Counted from the first letter of the stretch, positions 52,831-64,000 are shown. The stretch is 64,000 bases of DNA from an uncultured Kineothrix sp. (GCA_910588855.1 CAJUSR010000006.1:75681-139680); one strand, 5' to 3'. Notes: generated by a model not told the origin, from the sequence alone. A program made the numbers and translations.

Positions 52831-53661
52831 TTGAAGGATTATATTTTTTCCAATGATTTTACAAGGAATATAGATGCTATGATTTACACTTGCGGCTATG
52901 AAAACTGCGTTCCCGGGCACAGCTATGGCCCGGTAATGCGTAATGGTTATTTAATCCACTACGTGTTGAGTGGTTTTGGCATCTATAAAGCAAGAGGAAA
53001 GCTTTTTCATCTGAAGGCAGGCGACGCTTTCCTCATATGCCCGGAGGAACTTATTTATTATGAAGCGGATATGAAACAGCCATGGAGCTATACCTGGATT
53101 GGAATACAGGGAATTAAGGTCAAGAGCTACCTGGAACGCACCTCCCTTTTAGAAAATCTTGTGTTCCATTATGGGCAGGATGACCAGATGCGGCTATGCC
53201 ATGAGAAAATGTTTGAAGCGGATAAAATGGGGGAAAACAAAGACTTAATCATGAACAGCATTATGTATGAATACCTGTTCCTTTTAGCCAGAAAATTCCC
53301 GGGCAGGCATCCTGCAGAAAACAGGAAAAAAACCGGATATGTCGAAAATGCCCTGAAATATATTGAAAGTTCTTATTGCGACCCAATTACCATCCAAGAC
53401 ATCGCCAATCATCTGAGCATTAACCGTTCCTACCTCTCCCGGTTATTTAAATCCATGACCGGCATCTCTATTCAGGATTATCTGCTGGATTACCGGATAC
53501 GCCAAGCCTGCATCCTGCTAAAACACACTGACTTATCCATCCGCACCATTGCCCATTCGGTCAGCTATGTGGATGCTTTATATTTTTCCAAACTTTTCCG
53601 CCATAAAAAGGGAATGGCGCCCAGCGAATACCGCAAGTCAAATATACAATTAACGGATTGA
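52831..53661 (+). CDS. AraC family regulator with cupin-like sensor domain
   Basis: The 276-residue regulator has an N-terminal AraC-binding domain (about 20-150; NGYLIHYVLSGFGIYKARGK, GDAFLICPEE) and a C-terminal helix-turn-helix pair (about 178-270, ITIQDIANHLSINRSYLSRL and SIRTIAHSVSYVDALYFSKLF). It starts at TTG behind GGAG (eight-base spacing). It is divergent from the sucrose-like PTS gene, which it likely activates upon binding a sugar. Confidence 0.88.
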   Translation: MKDYIFSNDFTRNIDAMIYTCGYENCVPGHSYGPVMRNGYLIHYVLSGFGIYKARGKLFHLKAGDAFLICPEELIYYEADMKQPWSYTWIGIQGIKVKSYLERTSLLENLVFHYGQDDQMRLCHEKMFEADKMGENKDLIMNSIMYEYLFLLARKFPGRHPAENRKKTGYVENALKYIESSYCDPITIQDIANHLSINRSYLSRLFKSMTGISIQDYLLDYRIRQACILLKHTDLSIRTIAHSVSYVDALYFSKLFRHKKGMAPSEYRKSNIQLTD

Positions 53662-53686
53662 CAATTTTTGTTCAATATGATATGGT
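53658..53686 (+). promoter_or_regulatory. Promoter of the licT-bgl operon
   Basis: TTGACA (53658-53663), 17 bp, then TATGGT (53681-53686). The -35 overlaps the AraC stop codon. The predicted start near 53693 precedes the antiterminator site by about 24 bases. Confidence 0.55.
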
Positions 53687-53716
53687 TTTATTCAGAAATG
53701 AACGAATGGCTCCTAC

Positions 53717-53745
53717 AGGCTTGTGACTATTTTATAGGCAAGACC
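53717..53745 (+). promoter_or_regulatory. RAT antiterminator site for LicT/BglG protein
   Basis: AGGCTTGTGACTATTTTATA followed directly by GGCAAGACC closely matches ribonucleic antiterminator sequences of the LicT/SacY/BglG class (conserved GTNACT left half and AGGCAA-ACC right half). Its 3' end shares AAGACC with the terminator that follows, the hallmark of this mutually exclusive switch. Confidence 0.8.
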
Positions 53746-53795
53746 TGATATTACATGTTTTTTTGTTATGCATGTAATACCGGGGTCTTTTTTTA
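53740..53795 (+). terminator. Conditional terminator overlapping the RAT
   Basis: AAGACC (53740-53745) plus TATTACATG pairs with CATGTAATA and GGTCTT (53784-53789), followed by TTTTTT. Binding of LicT to the RAT should block this stem and allow read-through into licT, the PTS and GH1 genes. Confidence 0.8.
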
Positions 53796-53870
53796 TTTCC
53801 GTAAACAGCATATTTGCCAAATCGGCTTACTATAGATTCGACTTAACCGGGGTTCTTGAGGGAGATAACT

Positions 53871-54731
53871 ATGAGTCCAAGGAGATGGATAATCAAAAGT
53901 GCAATTAACAACAATGTCATATGTGCCAGAAACGAGCGCAACCAGGAACGGATTCTGGTCGGCAAGGGCATCGGCTACAAAACCAAAGCAGGGGATGAAG
54001 TGGATTCCTCCAAAGTAGAAAAAGAGTATTTTTTGAAGTCCAAAAATATTACGGGAAAGCTGTATGCCTTATTGGCACAGACACCGGAAGTCTATATGGA
54101 AATCGCAGATGCCATTATGAAACGCGCCCAGCAAGCCTTGGGAACCGAATTGGACGAAGCAATCCTCCTGCATCTTATCGACCACATTTCCTTTGCCGTA
54201 TCCCGTATGAAACAGGGACTGGAATTTAAGAACGTGCTTTTGTGGGAAATCCGGAACTTCTATTCCAAAGAATTTGAAGTAGCCAAATACGGGCTTTCTT
54301 TAATTGCGGAAAAAACCGGTGAAACGCTTCCTGAAGACGAGGCCGGTTCCATAGCCATGCATATTGTAAACGCGGAATTTGACTATAAGGACATCAACGA
54401 TTCCGTGCGCATGACCGAACTTATCCATAAAATCATTAACGTCGTACGCTATCAATACCATATGAACTTTGATGAAGATTCTTTGCACTTCGTCCGGTTT
54501 GTCACCCACTTAAAATTTTTTGCCAAACGCCTGTTCACCGACACAATGCTGGACGGAAACGATTTGGATTTCCAGAACCTTATCCGGACACAGTATCAAT
54601 CCAGCTATGAATGTGCGGAAAAAATCGCCAAATTCATCTGGGATGACTATCAGATTGCCGTTCCTGAAGAGGAATTGATTTATCTGGCCGTCTATATCCG
54701 GAGGATTACAACAATGGGAACTGAGGAATGA
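53871..54731 (+). CDS. licT: LicT/BglG-type PRD-containing transcription antiterminator
   Basis: The 286-residue protein has an N-terminal RNA-binding CAT domain (about 1-60, SAINNNVICARNERNQERILVGKGIG) and two PRDs (about 70-170 and 175-280) with conserved PTS-phosphorylated histidines (for example LHLIDHISFA, IAMHIVNAEF). It binds the RAT just upstream and couples the operon to substrate transport by the PTS permease. The ATG at 53871 has GAGGGAG upstream; an in-frame TTG at 53856 is less likely. Downstream follow the BglF-type permease and the GH1 hydrolase. Symbol given by analogy. Confidence 0.9.
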   Translation: MSPRRWIIKSAINNNVICARNERNQERILVGKGIGYKTKAGDEVDSSKVEKEYFLKSKNITGKLYALLAQTPEVYMEIADAIMKRAQQALGTELDEAILLHLIDHISFAVSRMKQGLEFKNVLLWEIRNFYSKEFEVAKYGLSLIAEKTGETLPEDEAGSIAMHIVNAEFDYKDINDSVRMTELIHKIINVVRYQYHMNFDEDSLHFVRFVTHLKFFAKRLFTDTMLDGNDLDFQNLIRTQYQSSYECAEKIAKFIWDDYQIAVPEEELIYLAVYIRRITTMGTEE

Positions 54732-54817
54732 CCACCTGCTGCCACTTAATCTTTTGGCCAACGGCAGCAGCGGCTTACTGCAGAAGCCGTATTTCCTTTC
54801 CAAATATAATTATATAA

Positions 54818-58138
<3,321 letters not shown>

Positions 58139-58154
58139 TAATAATTGTTTTGGT

Positions 58155-58186
58155 AAAGGGATGCTATGGCTCAATAGCATCCCTTT
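58155..58186 (+). terminator. Terminator of the licT-bgl operon
   Basis: AAAGGGATGCTA and TAGCATCCCTTT form a perfect 12-bp stem around TGGCTCAA, 16 bp after the GH1 stop. Confidence 0.85.
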
Positions 58187-58245
58187 CTAAAGGTGTCTTC
58201 GACACTTCTTAATTTACGTCCTTCTGGTGAAGGGCTTTCTTATAT

Positions 58246-58262
58246 GGATTCGGGTGTCAAAA
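58246..58262. repeat. Second copy of the GGATTCGGGTGT repeat arm
   Basis: GGATTCGGGTGTCAAAA here matches the arms of the palindromic element at 9475-9538. The XRE gene's stop codon (58257-58259) lies inside it. No complete inverted partner is nearby; TTGACACCC at 58628-58636 is a partial one, so the small gene might lie within a degraded element. Confidence 0.55.
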
Positions 58263-58469
58263 CCGGTTATCATCGTCGATGTGTTCCATAATGTCTTCTA
58301 CATTACAATGCAAAATATTGCATAGTTTGTCAATCGTATTAGTTTGTACGTTTTTGTTATGCTTTAGCCTGTTGATTTGGGAACGGTTTACATTGTGATG
58401 AGTATATAGGCTGTACTGGCTGACTCCCTTTTCTTTCATGGTTTCCCATAACCGGTCGTATTTTATCAT
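58257..58469 (-). CDS. XRE family helix-turn-helix protein
   Basis: The 70-residue protein is essentially a single Cro/C1-type helix-turn-helix domain (SQYSLYTHHNVNRSQINRLK is the recognition region, about 17-36; NTIDKLCNILHCNVEDIMEH the final helices). Such small regulators are common near mobile or decayed DNA. The ribosome site is a weak GGAAAGCG. No obvious target gene is present beside it. Confidence 0.8.
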   Translation of the reverse strand: MIKYDRLWETMKEKGVSQYSLYTHHNVNRSQINRLKHNKNVQTNTIDKLCNILHCNVEDIMEHIDDDNRF

Positions 58470-58689
58470 CGCTTTCCCTGCCTGTTTTTGTATTGCTTTT
58501 TGATTTTAATTATTACCTTTAGAATATTTTAATAATAGTGTTCACATATCGATACTATCCAATTCAAAGGCACTATGTAAAATGGGGAAATATTGGAAAT
58601 GGAATAGGAAACAATCCCCCTTCCATATTGACACCCACCAGGCCATATCCGGCAAGTGTTCCGCCCGATACGGAAACCCAGCTAGTATA

Positions 58690-59413
58690 ATTTATGTGGT
58701 ATGAGCCTTTTACAGCCCATCACCCTCCCGTACATACCTGCTTGATTGGAATTTGTACACAACTGGGGGGGATGGTTGTTCCACTCCTATAATATCGGGC
58801 TCTTTTTTGCCCTTATCTTACAGTACATTGCGATGCTCTTAATTTTTACCTATACGATACATTATTTGGAAAAGCGGAAAGCGCCGGTATTTATACTCAG
58901 GTTCCAATGGGCAGCCTACAGCCTTTCCCCCCTTAATCATCGGATTTGTGGGTTTCGTCTTAAAAGATGTGATTTATTCCGCATTTTTTGTTTTATTTAT
59001 CATATTTTGCGCTGATTTTGCCGAAAATCCGTCTTTTTCCCCTGTCATTACGCAATACAGCCTGGTTGGTTGCCAGCGGCATATGTGTCATTCTTCTACG
59101 TAACAATGGAAAATATGTAATCTGTCCTATGTGTCTTCTTCTGTTTGTGATGACAATTGCCCATCATTACAGAAATAGAAAACAATGGACACGGGCACTT
59201 TGCGTGCTGGTTCTTCCTGCTGCCATATCCTTTTTGATTCTCAACAGCCTGACACCCGCCTACCGCATAGCGCCGGGAAGTATCCGGGAAGCTTTGTCTT
59301 TCCCATTCCAACAGACTGCAAGGACTGTCAGCAAGCATTCAGACGAACTGCCGGAAGAGGAAAAAGAAGCGATTGACCTGAAGTTGACATTATACCCCCG
59401 GTTCCCGCTATAG
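58690..59413 (+). pseudogene. Decayed DUF6020 family membrane protein gene
   Basis: Three frames must be joined to follow one protein. AHHPPVHTCLIG is near 58710; then GWLFHSYNIGLFF to about 58945; then FVLKDVIYSAFFVLFIIFCA (58953-59012) in another frame; then LRNNGKYVICP to FPFQQTARTVSKHSDELPEE in a third frame ending at 59413. These are in the order of the DUF6020 membrane family (HHP motif, LKDV, LRNNGKY, SIPFQQTAR). The second half of the family is missing. At least three frameshifts and a truncation make it non-functional. Confidence 0.75.
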
Positions 59414-59421
59414 AAAAAATA

Positions 59422-59466
59422 AACCATGCCTTTTATCAATTTTACGGCATGGTTCCCATTTTTATT
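59422..59466 (+). terminator. Terminator after the DUF6020 pseudogene
   Basis: AACCATGCC (59422-59430) and GGCATGGTT (59446-59454) pair, followed by CCCATTTTTATTC. A second hairpin, GGGCAGATTA/TAATCTGCCC, lies at 59494-59524. Confidence 0.6.
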
Positions 59467-59529
59467 CGGATGTTATACCGTTATTCCGCACAAGGGCAGA
59501 TTACCCTCAAGCCGTAATCTGCCCCTGAT

Positions 59530-59607
59530 TATTGTTTTACTTATTGTTTTACTTATCGTTTTACTTATCGTTTTACTTATCGTTCTATCTATCGTTCTAT
59601 TTATTCG
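59530..59607. repeat. 12-bp tandem repeat (about six to seven units)
   Basis: Units of the type ATCGTTTTACTT or ATTGTTTTACTT follow each other, then diverge to ATCGTTCTATCT/T. The unit length is a multiple of three, so the opposite strand reads as a Thr-Ile-Ser-Lys repeat ORF, which I regard as chance. The 59467-59720 stretch otherwise holds the hairpin at 59494 and no gene. Confidence 0.8.
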
Positions 59608-59720
59608 TTCTATATGATTCATTCTATTTATTGTTTTATCCATAAACCGGTTTTGCCCATCTTCCATTATCCGATATCCTGACTTTATAGAGCCAAAACC
59701 TTTTTATCCCCGGTTGTTTT

Positions 59721-61613
59721 TTATTCGCCCAAAGTTACCACAGCCGTTTTTCCGGCCGAAGCATGGATTCCCGTATGGAAAGAAAACTTTTTCCATTCTC
59801 CCGGCTCCGTAATAATGCACACTGTTGTAGCAGGATGCCCTGCTGCTTTGATTTTTTCTTTGCTAAACCGGATAAGCGGAGTCCCCGCTGCTACTTTTTC
59901 CCCTTCTTTTACCATATATTCAAATCCGTCGCCCTTCATATCTACCGTATCAATCCCTACATGGAGCAGGATTTCCATGCCGTTTTCCAGTTTCATGCCG
60001 CAGGCATGGCGGGATTCGTCCATCAATACCGATATAACGCCTTCTGCCGGCGCATAAAGAGTATCATTTTCCGGCACGATTGCAAGCCCTTCCCCCATTA
60101 TCCCTTCAGAAAAAACTCCGTCGCCTACTTCTTTCAGTTCAATTACCTCGCCGCTCAAAAAAGCTGTCCATTCCCCCACGCCCTTTCCGCTTGTTTCCGA
60201 AGCTGCCATTTTACGCTTTCCAGCCATAACGGTAAGAAGGAACGGTACGCCTGCAGCAATTGCCATGCATATTGCAAAGCTTGCCATATACTTAGGCTGG
60301 ATGGACAAAATCCCCGGCAGCCCTCCGACCCCGATTGCATTTGCCGTAGTTCCCGTAGCCACACAAACGATTGCCGCACAGGCAGAACCTATCATACCGC
60401 AGACAAAAGGATAAGCAAATTTTAAATTTACACCGAAAATGGCAGGTTCCGTCACGCCAAGATAACAAGAAATACAAGCCGGTACGTTTACTTCCTGCGC
60501 CTCCGCATCTTTCCTTTGCAGGGCAATCATGCCAAGGACTGCAGACCCTTGTGCAATATTAGATAATGCAATCATAGGCCACAACATGGTTCCACCGTAA
60601 TCCGCTATAAGCTGCAAATCAATGGCATTGGACATATGGTGAAGCCCTGTGATGACAAGGGGCGCATATACAAAGCCGAAAATTGCACCGAAAATTACTT
60701 TAAACGAGCCTGTAATCCCTGCATACACTACGGAAGAAATGACAGAACCTATTTTCCATCCAATGGGCCCAAGGACGAAGTGCGCTGCGATTACCGAAAG
60801 CAGCAAGCTGCAGAACGGCACCACTATCATGGAAACCACCTGCGGTGTTATCTTACGGAAAAACCTCTCCAAATATACCAATGTAAACGCTGCCAAAATA
60901 GCCGGTATTACCTGCGCCTGATAGCCAATCATATTTACCTGAAATCCGCCGAAATCCCATACCGGGATATCCCCCGCCGCAGTTCCTGCCACCGCATAAG
61001 CATTCAGCAGCTGCCCCGATACAAGTGTAAGCCCAAGGACAATGCCAAGCATTTGGGTGGTACCCATTTTCTTCGTCACCGACCAGCAGATGCCTACCGG
61101 CAGCATATGAAACACCGCTTCCCCTATCAGCCAGAGAAAACTATCAATCCCCGCCCAAAACTGGCTGATATCGCATAATGTTTTCGTTCCATTCTCGAAT
61201 AAGTACAAACTGTCGATACAGTTCCTAAACCCTAAAATCAAACCCCCTGTAATAATTGCCGGAATCAGCGGGGCGAATATTTCCGCCAGTGCCGTTACAA
61301 TCCTCTGCAGTACATTCTGATTTTGTTTTGCAGCCTGTTTTACCGCATCTTTAGATACCCCTTCAATCCCCGCTACCGCCACAAAATCATTATAGAAATC
61401 CGACACCGTATTCCCGATGATTACTTGGAACTGCCCGGATTGGGTAAAGCTCCCCTTCACTACTTTCATCGCTTCTATCTTTTTTATATCTGCTTTTGCA
61501 GGGTCATTCAAAGCAAAGCGCATACGTGTCATACAATGTGACACTGCCGCAATGTTTCCCTTTCCCCCCACTAAGCTAAGAAGCTCTTTCGCGTCCTCCG
61601 CATATCTACCCAT
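59721..61613 (-). CDS. PTS EIIBCA permease, trehalose-like
   Basis: The 630-residue permease has IIB (phospho-Cys in VSHCMTRMRFAL, about 27), IIC (about 100-465) and IIA (about 490-625, active His in EILLHVGIDTVDMKG). The IIC stretch GEAVFHMLPVGICWSVTKKMGTT read across about 165-187 and the following LGIVLGLTLVS are typical of trehalose (TreP) permeases. It is divergent from a TreR-like regulator with matching operators. No trehalose-6-phosphate hydrolase or phosphorylase lies in the window. The start follows AAGGAGGATAACTT. Confidence 0.88.
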   Translation of the reverse strand: MGRYAEDAKELLSLVGGKGNIAAVSHCMTRMRFALNDPAKADIKKIEAMKVVKGSFTQSGQFQVIIGNTVSDFYNDFVAVAGIEGVSKDAVKQAAKQNQNVLQRIVTALAEIFAPLIPAIITGGLILGFRNCIDSLYLFENGTKTLCDISQFWAGIDSFLWLIGEAVFHMLPVGICWSVTKKMGTTQMLGIVLGLTLVSGQLLNAYAVAGTAAGDIPVWDFGGFQVNMIGYQAQVIPAILAAFTLVYLERFFRKITPQVVSMIVVPFCSLLLSVIAAHFVLGPIGWKIGSVISSVVYAGITGSFKVIFGAIFGFVYAPLVITGLHHMSNAIDLQLIADYGGTMLWPMIALSNIAQGSAVLGMIALQRKDAEAQEVNVPACISCYLGVTEPAIFGVNLKFAYPFVCGMIGSACAAIVCVATGTTANAIGVGGLPGILSIQPKYMASFAICMAIAAGVPFLLTVMAGKRKMAASETSGKGVGEWTAFLSGEVIELKEVGDGVFSEGIMGEGLAIVPENDTLYAPAEGVISVLMDESRHACGMKLENGMEILLHVGIDTVDMKGDGFEYMVKEGEKVAAGTPLIRFSKEKIKAAGHPATTVCIITEPGEWKKFSFHTGIHASAGKTAVVTLGE

Positions 61614-61646
61614 AAGTTATCCTCCTTCAAATAAAATAACCGCCTA

Positions 61647-61664
61647 AACTTGTTCAAACAAGTT
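61647..61664. promoter_or_regulatory. TreR-type operator O1
   Basis: AACTTGTTCAAACAAGTT is a perfect 18-bp palindrome located just downstream of the predicted leftward PTS transcription start, where bound repressor would block elongation. Confidence 0.7.
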
Positions 61665-61674
61665 CTATGTTCTA

Positions 61675-61703
61675 TTTATACCACACTTGTTTAAACATGT
61701 CAA
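61675..61703 (-). promoter_or_regulatory. Trehalose PTS promoter with operator O2 in its spacer
   Basis: Leftward TTGACA (61703-61698), exactly 17 bp, then TATAAA (61680-61675). The spacer contains the operator ACTTGTTTAAACATGT (61685-61700), so repressor and RNA polymerase must compete. Confidence 0.75.
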
Positions 61704-61737
61704 CACTTTTATGGAAATATTACTTTCAAGGGCTCCA

Positions 61738-61788
61738 TTGACAAAAAAATCCCATGCACTATAATAAAACCATAATGTTTAAACAAGG
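61738..61788 (+). promoter_or_regulatory. Regulator promoter with operator O3
   Basis: TTGACA (61738-61743), 16 bp, TATAAT (61760-61765) drive the GntR gene. TGTTTAAACA (61776-61785), the shared operator core, lies at about the start site, suggesting autorepression. Confidence 0.7.
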
Positions 61789-61806
61789 ACAACGGGGGGT
61801 TTTCCT

Positions 61807-62538
61807 ATGCCAAAAGCCAAATATAACGACATCTATAAAGACTTAAAAGCCAGAATTGAAAACGGGGAATATGAATTTCAGGAACTTCTTCCTTCCGAAA
61901 ACCAGTTAATCCTCAATTACGGATGTTCCCGCAATACCGTCCGCCGCGCCATCAGCACCCTTGTCATGGACGGCTATGTCCAAACCATGCAGGGAAAAGG
62001 CGTACGCAATATCTTTGTACCAACCCAGCAGGCTTCTTTCACTCTGGGAGGAATCGAATCTTTCAAAGAATCCGCTCTGCGCAATCATCAAACCCCCATT
62101 ACGAAGGTCATCTGTTTTACCGAACTGACCGCCGATGGGAAAATTGCAAAAAAAACCGGGTTTGCACCCGGTTCCCGCCTTTACTATCTACAGCGCCTTC
62201 ATTATTTGGATGATAAGGCCTTAATCCTCAACCATAATTACTTTTTAAAGGATGTAGTCACTTCCCTGACTCCGGAAATTGCGGAAAATTCCATTTATGA
62301 ATATCTGGAAAACACCTTGCACATTTCCATTGTCACTAGCAAGCGCATTATGACCGTAGAAAAAATGACTCAAATAGATGAAAAATATCTTAATCTTGGC
62401 GATTATAACTGTCTCGCTGTTGTCAGTAGCCAGACCTATAACAGCGACGGGATTATGTTTGAATACACCCAGTCCCGCCATAGGCCCGATTATTTCCGCT
62501 TTCAGGATAACGCAACACGGCGGCCATTATCCCACTGA
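61807..62538 (+). CDS. GntR family regulator (TreR-like, HutC subfamily)
   Basis: The 243-residue regulator has an N-terminal winged helix-turn-helix (about 4-70, LPSENQLILNYGCSRNTVRR) and a C-terminal UTRA effector domain (about 90-238). Its divergent position to a trehalose-type PTS and the TTGTT-AACAA operators flanking both promoters suggest it is TreR, a repressor released by trehalose 6-phosphate. The start follows GGGGGG and the ATG at 61807. Confidence 0.9.
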   Translation: MPKAKYNDIYKDLKARIENGEYEFQELLPSENQLILNYGCSRNTVRRAISTLVMDGYVQTMQGKGVRNIFVPTQQASFTLGGIESFKESALRNHQTPITKVICFTELTADGKIAKKTGFAPGSRLYYLQRLHYLDDKALILNHNYFLKDVVTSLTPEIAENSIYEYLENTLHISIVTSKRIMTVEKMTQIDEKYLNLGDYNCLAVVSSQTYNSDGIMFEYTQSRHRPDYFRFQDNATRRPLSH

Positions 62539-62611
62539 CCGCCGTGCCATTTTATATTTCGTTGCCCTTGCTTTTCAAACCCGCTTTTCACAAGAACGGA
62601 ATAAGATAAAT

Positions 62612-64000
62612 TTAAATCATCCCATCTTTTAACACATTATAATCGCGCAATACTTTTTCCACTACCGTTCCTTTCACTACGCGCAAAATCGGTTTTTTCA
62701 GCGGATTCAACAATGCGGGCAGTTCAATTTCCAAAGGCGATTTGCCATCCATAAGTTTTACGCTGCTGCCCAGCAATTCGCGGATATCATAGACGCTGCC
62801 CCATACCTCCGGAACACCCCTGTCCACATGAAGCAATCCGTAAACCGCTTCCATAGCCGTCCTTACCGAATACTCCGTGGTAAATACCGTATCCCTGGGC
62901 GTCTGAGCAAATTGCCCCAAAAAAGCAAAGTTCACACAGCCATCCGGAATAACATCCGGCCTGTCCCCTTTTGCCCTTGGCATGAAAAATGCCGTAATAT
63001 AGGGCATCATGGTCGGAACACAAACTGCACTGTTTTCGGCCAGTTCCGGAATCTGTTCTTCCGGAACGCCCAGATGGTAAAGCCATTCTTCCGTAATTTC
63101 TTTTCCGGTACACTCTTTCATAGGCTTTTTGATAAAATCGCCCGGTACGTCCGTAAACAATCCATATACCCAGACGCATACCTTATCTTTATCCTGCTCC
63201 TTAAATTGCCCCTGCCGGTTAATCGTCCAGCTCATCAACCAACTGGAATCCTGACAGCTTACAATCCCTCCGGTCACCACTTTGCCGCTTTTCGGGTCAC
63301 GTTTGCAGATGTTGGTAATATAAGGAAGAATTTTGTCATCCAATGTGGTCACAGTGGCTGATTCCCAATTTGTCTTTGCTACATCCGAGCAGAATTTTTC
63401 AGGATGCCCGAATGCCTTATCCTGCTTCGCAATATTTTTCCACAAGTTCCAACAGCCGCTGGTCCTTACTTCCGCATCCCCATTAGGGGCATGGTTTTGA
63501 TCCCCATATATGGTGCCTTCCGTACAGCTTCCGTTAGTGACAAATACAAGGTCGTTTTCCGTCAGCATGATTCCTTTTTCCACGCCCTTTATCCTGCACT
63601 CCAATGCTTTCGCAATTTTTTTGTCGTTTTTAAATTCAAAAATTACATTTGTCACTTCCGTATTAAACTGGAAGTCCACACCCGCCTCTTCCAGATATTT
63701 CTGCATAGGCAATATCAATGATTCATATTGGTTATACTTTGTGAACTTCAATGCGCTGAAATCCGGCAGCCCTGCAATATGGTGGATAAACCGCTGGAAA
63801 TAAAGCTTCATCTCCAAAGCGCTATGCCAGTTTTCAAATGCAAACATTGTCCTCCAATACAACCAGAAAGTAGAATCAAACACTTCCTCGTCAAAAAAAT
63901 CTTCAATCGTCTTATCATATAAGTCTTCATCTTTGGTCATAAACAACTTCATAATTTCCATGCAGCCCTTCTGGCTTAAGTTGAACTTCCCGTCCGTATG
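62612..64000 (-). CDS. Oleate hydratase (partial, 5' end beyond window)
   Basis: At least 462 residues are visible; the reading frame continues upstream of the internal Met codons to base 64000 (a further HTDGKFNLSQKGC), so the true start lies outside. The visible part matches the oleate hydratase/myosin-cross-reactive antigen family, which hydrates unsaturated fatty acids using FAD. Recognised segments include FTKYNQYESLILPMQKYLEE, FVTNGSCTEGTIYGD, SSWLMSWTINRQGQF and a C-terminal GQFAQTPRDTVFTTEYSVRT. The N-terminal FAD dinucleotide-binding motif is missing only because of the window edge. It is convergent with the GntR gene. Confidence 0.9.
   Translation of the reverse strand, partial: HTDGKFNLSQKGCMEIMKLFMTKDEDLYDKTIEDFFDEEVFDSTFWLYWRTMFAFENWHSALEMKLYFQRFIHHIAGLPDFSALKFTKYNQYESLILPMQKYLEEAGVDFQFNTEVTNVIFEFKNDKKIAKALECRIKGVEKGIMLTENDLVFVTNGSCTEGTIYGDQNHAPNGDAEVRTSGCWNLWKNIAKQDKAFGHPEKFCSDVAKTNWESATVTTLDDKILPYITNICKRDPKSGKVVTGGIVSCQDSSWLMSWTINRQGQFKEQDKDKVCVWVYGLFTDVPGDFIKKPMKECTGKEITEEWLYHLGVPEEQIPELAENSAVCVPTMMPYITAFFMPRAKGDRPDVIPDGCVNFAFLGQFAQTPRDTVFTTEYSVRTAMEAVYGLLHVDRGVPEVWGSVYDIRELLGSSVKLMDGKSPLEIELPALLNPLKKPILRVVKGTVVEKVLRDYNVLKDGMI

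Noticed and set aside
58988-59413. A genuine 141-residue membrane protein
   Set aside because: The sequence continues a DUF6020 protein whose other parts lie upstream in different frames, and it lacks a start site; it is a pseudogene fragment.
59494-59607. CRISPR array
   Set aside because: The units are 12 bp with no spacers, and no cas genes are present.
59473-59667. Minus-strand ORF encoding a Thr-Ile-Ser-Lys repeat
   Set aside because: It is the translation of a 12-bp tandem DNA repeat, with no ribosome site or family resemblance.

Overview
The window looks like a chromosomal segment of an anaerobic gut-type Clostridia, most probably Lachnospiraceae. The grounds are the gene order ftsH-uvrC-hprK-glk-murB-rapZ-whiA-crh/HPr, an EFR1-type flavodoxin/ferredoxin, YitT, DUF1846 and DUF3892 proteins, many PTS and ABC sugar systems, and strong AGGAGG ribosome binding sites. 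I saw no rRNA, tRNA, CRISPR array, transposase or phage structural gene. The assignment rests on recognition of protein families and not on a database search.

Layout. (1) 0.1-6 kb, accessory-looking: a DUF362 protein; an AT-rich two-gene AAA-ATPase plus RloB/TOPRIM-like module (candidate defence system); a YolD plus UvrX-type Y-family polymerase pair; and a GNAT acetyltransferase, all on the minus strand. (2) 6-13 kb: cyclophilin, an alanine/glycine:Na+ symporter with an unusual leader, a DUF1189 membrane protein, a dispersed palindromic repeat, fructose-bisphosphate aldolase, an acyltransferase and a diacylglycerol-kinase-like enzyme. (3) 13-26 kb: a conserved housekeeping block on the minus strand (ftsH, uvrC, hprK, ROK glucokinase, murB, rapZ, whiA and an HPr-like protein with Glu at position 15), with pyrG and a DUF1846 gene divergent from it. 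(4) 26-37 kb: YitT, a highly structured intergenic region before a DUF3892 gene, a LysM/LRR secreted protein, a Cu/Zn-SOD-like protein, a cell-envelope two-component operon next to an amidase-deacetylase fusion, a small unknown gene, an EFR1 protein and an SCP2 protein.

(5) 37.5-49.7 kb: a divergent beta-glucoside utilisation locus. Leftward run a solute-binding lipoprotein, two ABC permeases and an inverted-domain GH3; rightward run two GH94 phosphorylases, with an AraC regulator closing the locus. The 250-bp divergent promoter region carries a perfect 20-bp inverted repeat whose two arms sit almost symmetrically upstream of the two predicted promoters. No ABC ATPase is encoded here. (6) 50-62.6 kb: three PTS EIIBCA permeases. 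One is sucrose-like, beside a HAD hydrolase and a divergent AraC gene. One is of BglF type, with a LicT antiterminator (RAT and terminator visible) and a GH1 6-phospho-beta-glucosidase. One is trehalose-like, divergent from a GntR/TreR-type regulator with three matching operators. Between the last two lie a small XRE gene, a decayed DUF6020 gene and a 12-bp tandem repeat. (7) The window ends inside an oleate hydratase gene.

Most of the functional logic is sugar uptake under carbon catabolite control: HprK and the HPr-like protein lie in the central block, and three PTS and one ABC locus surround it, each with its own local regulator. The most unusual items are the divergent operator pair, the structured RNA-like region at 26.8-27.0 kb, the AAA/RloB-like module, the Glu15 HPr-like protein and the leader of the symporter gene.
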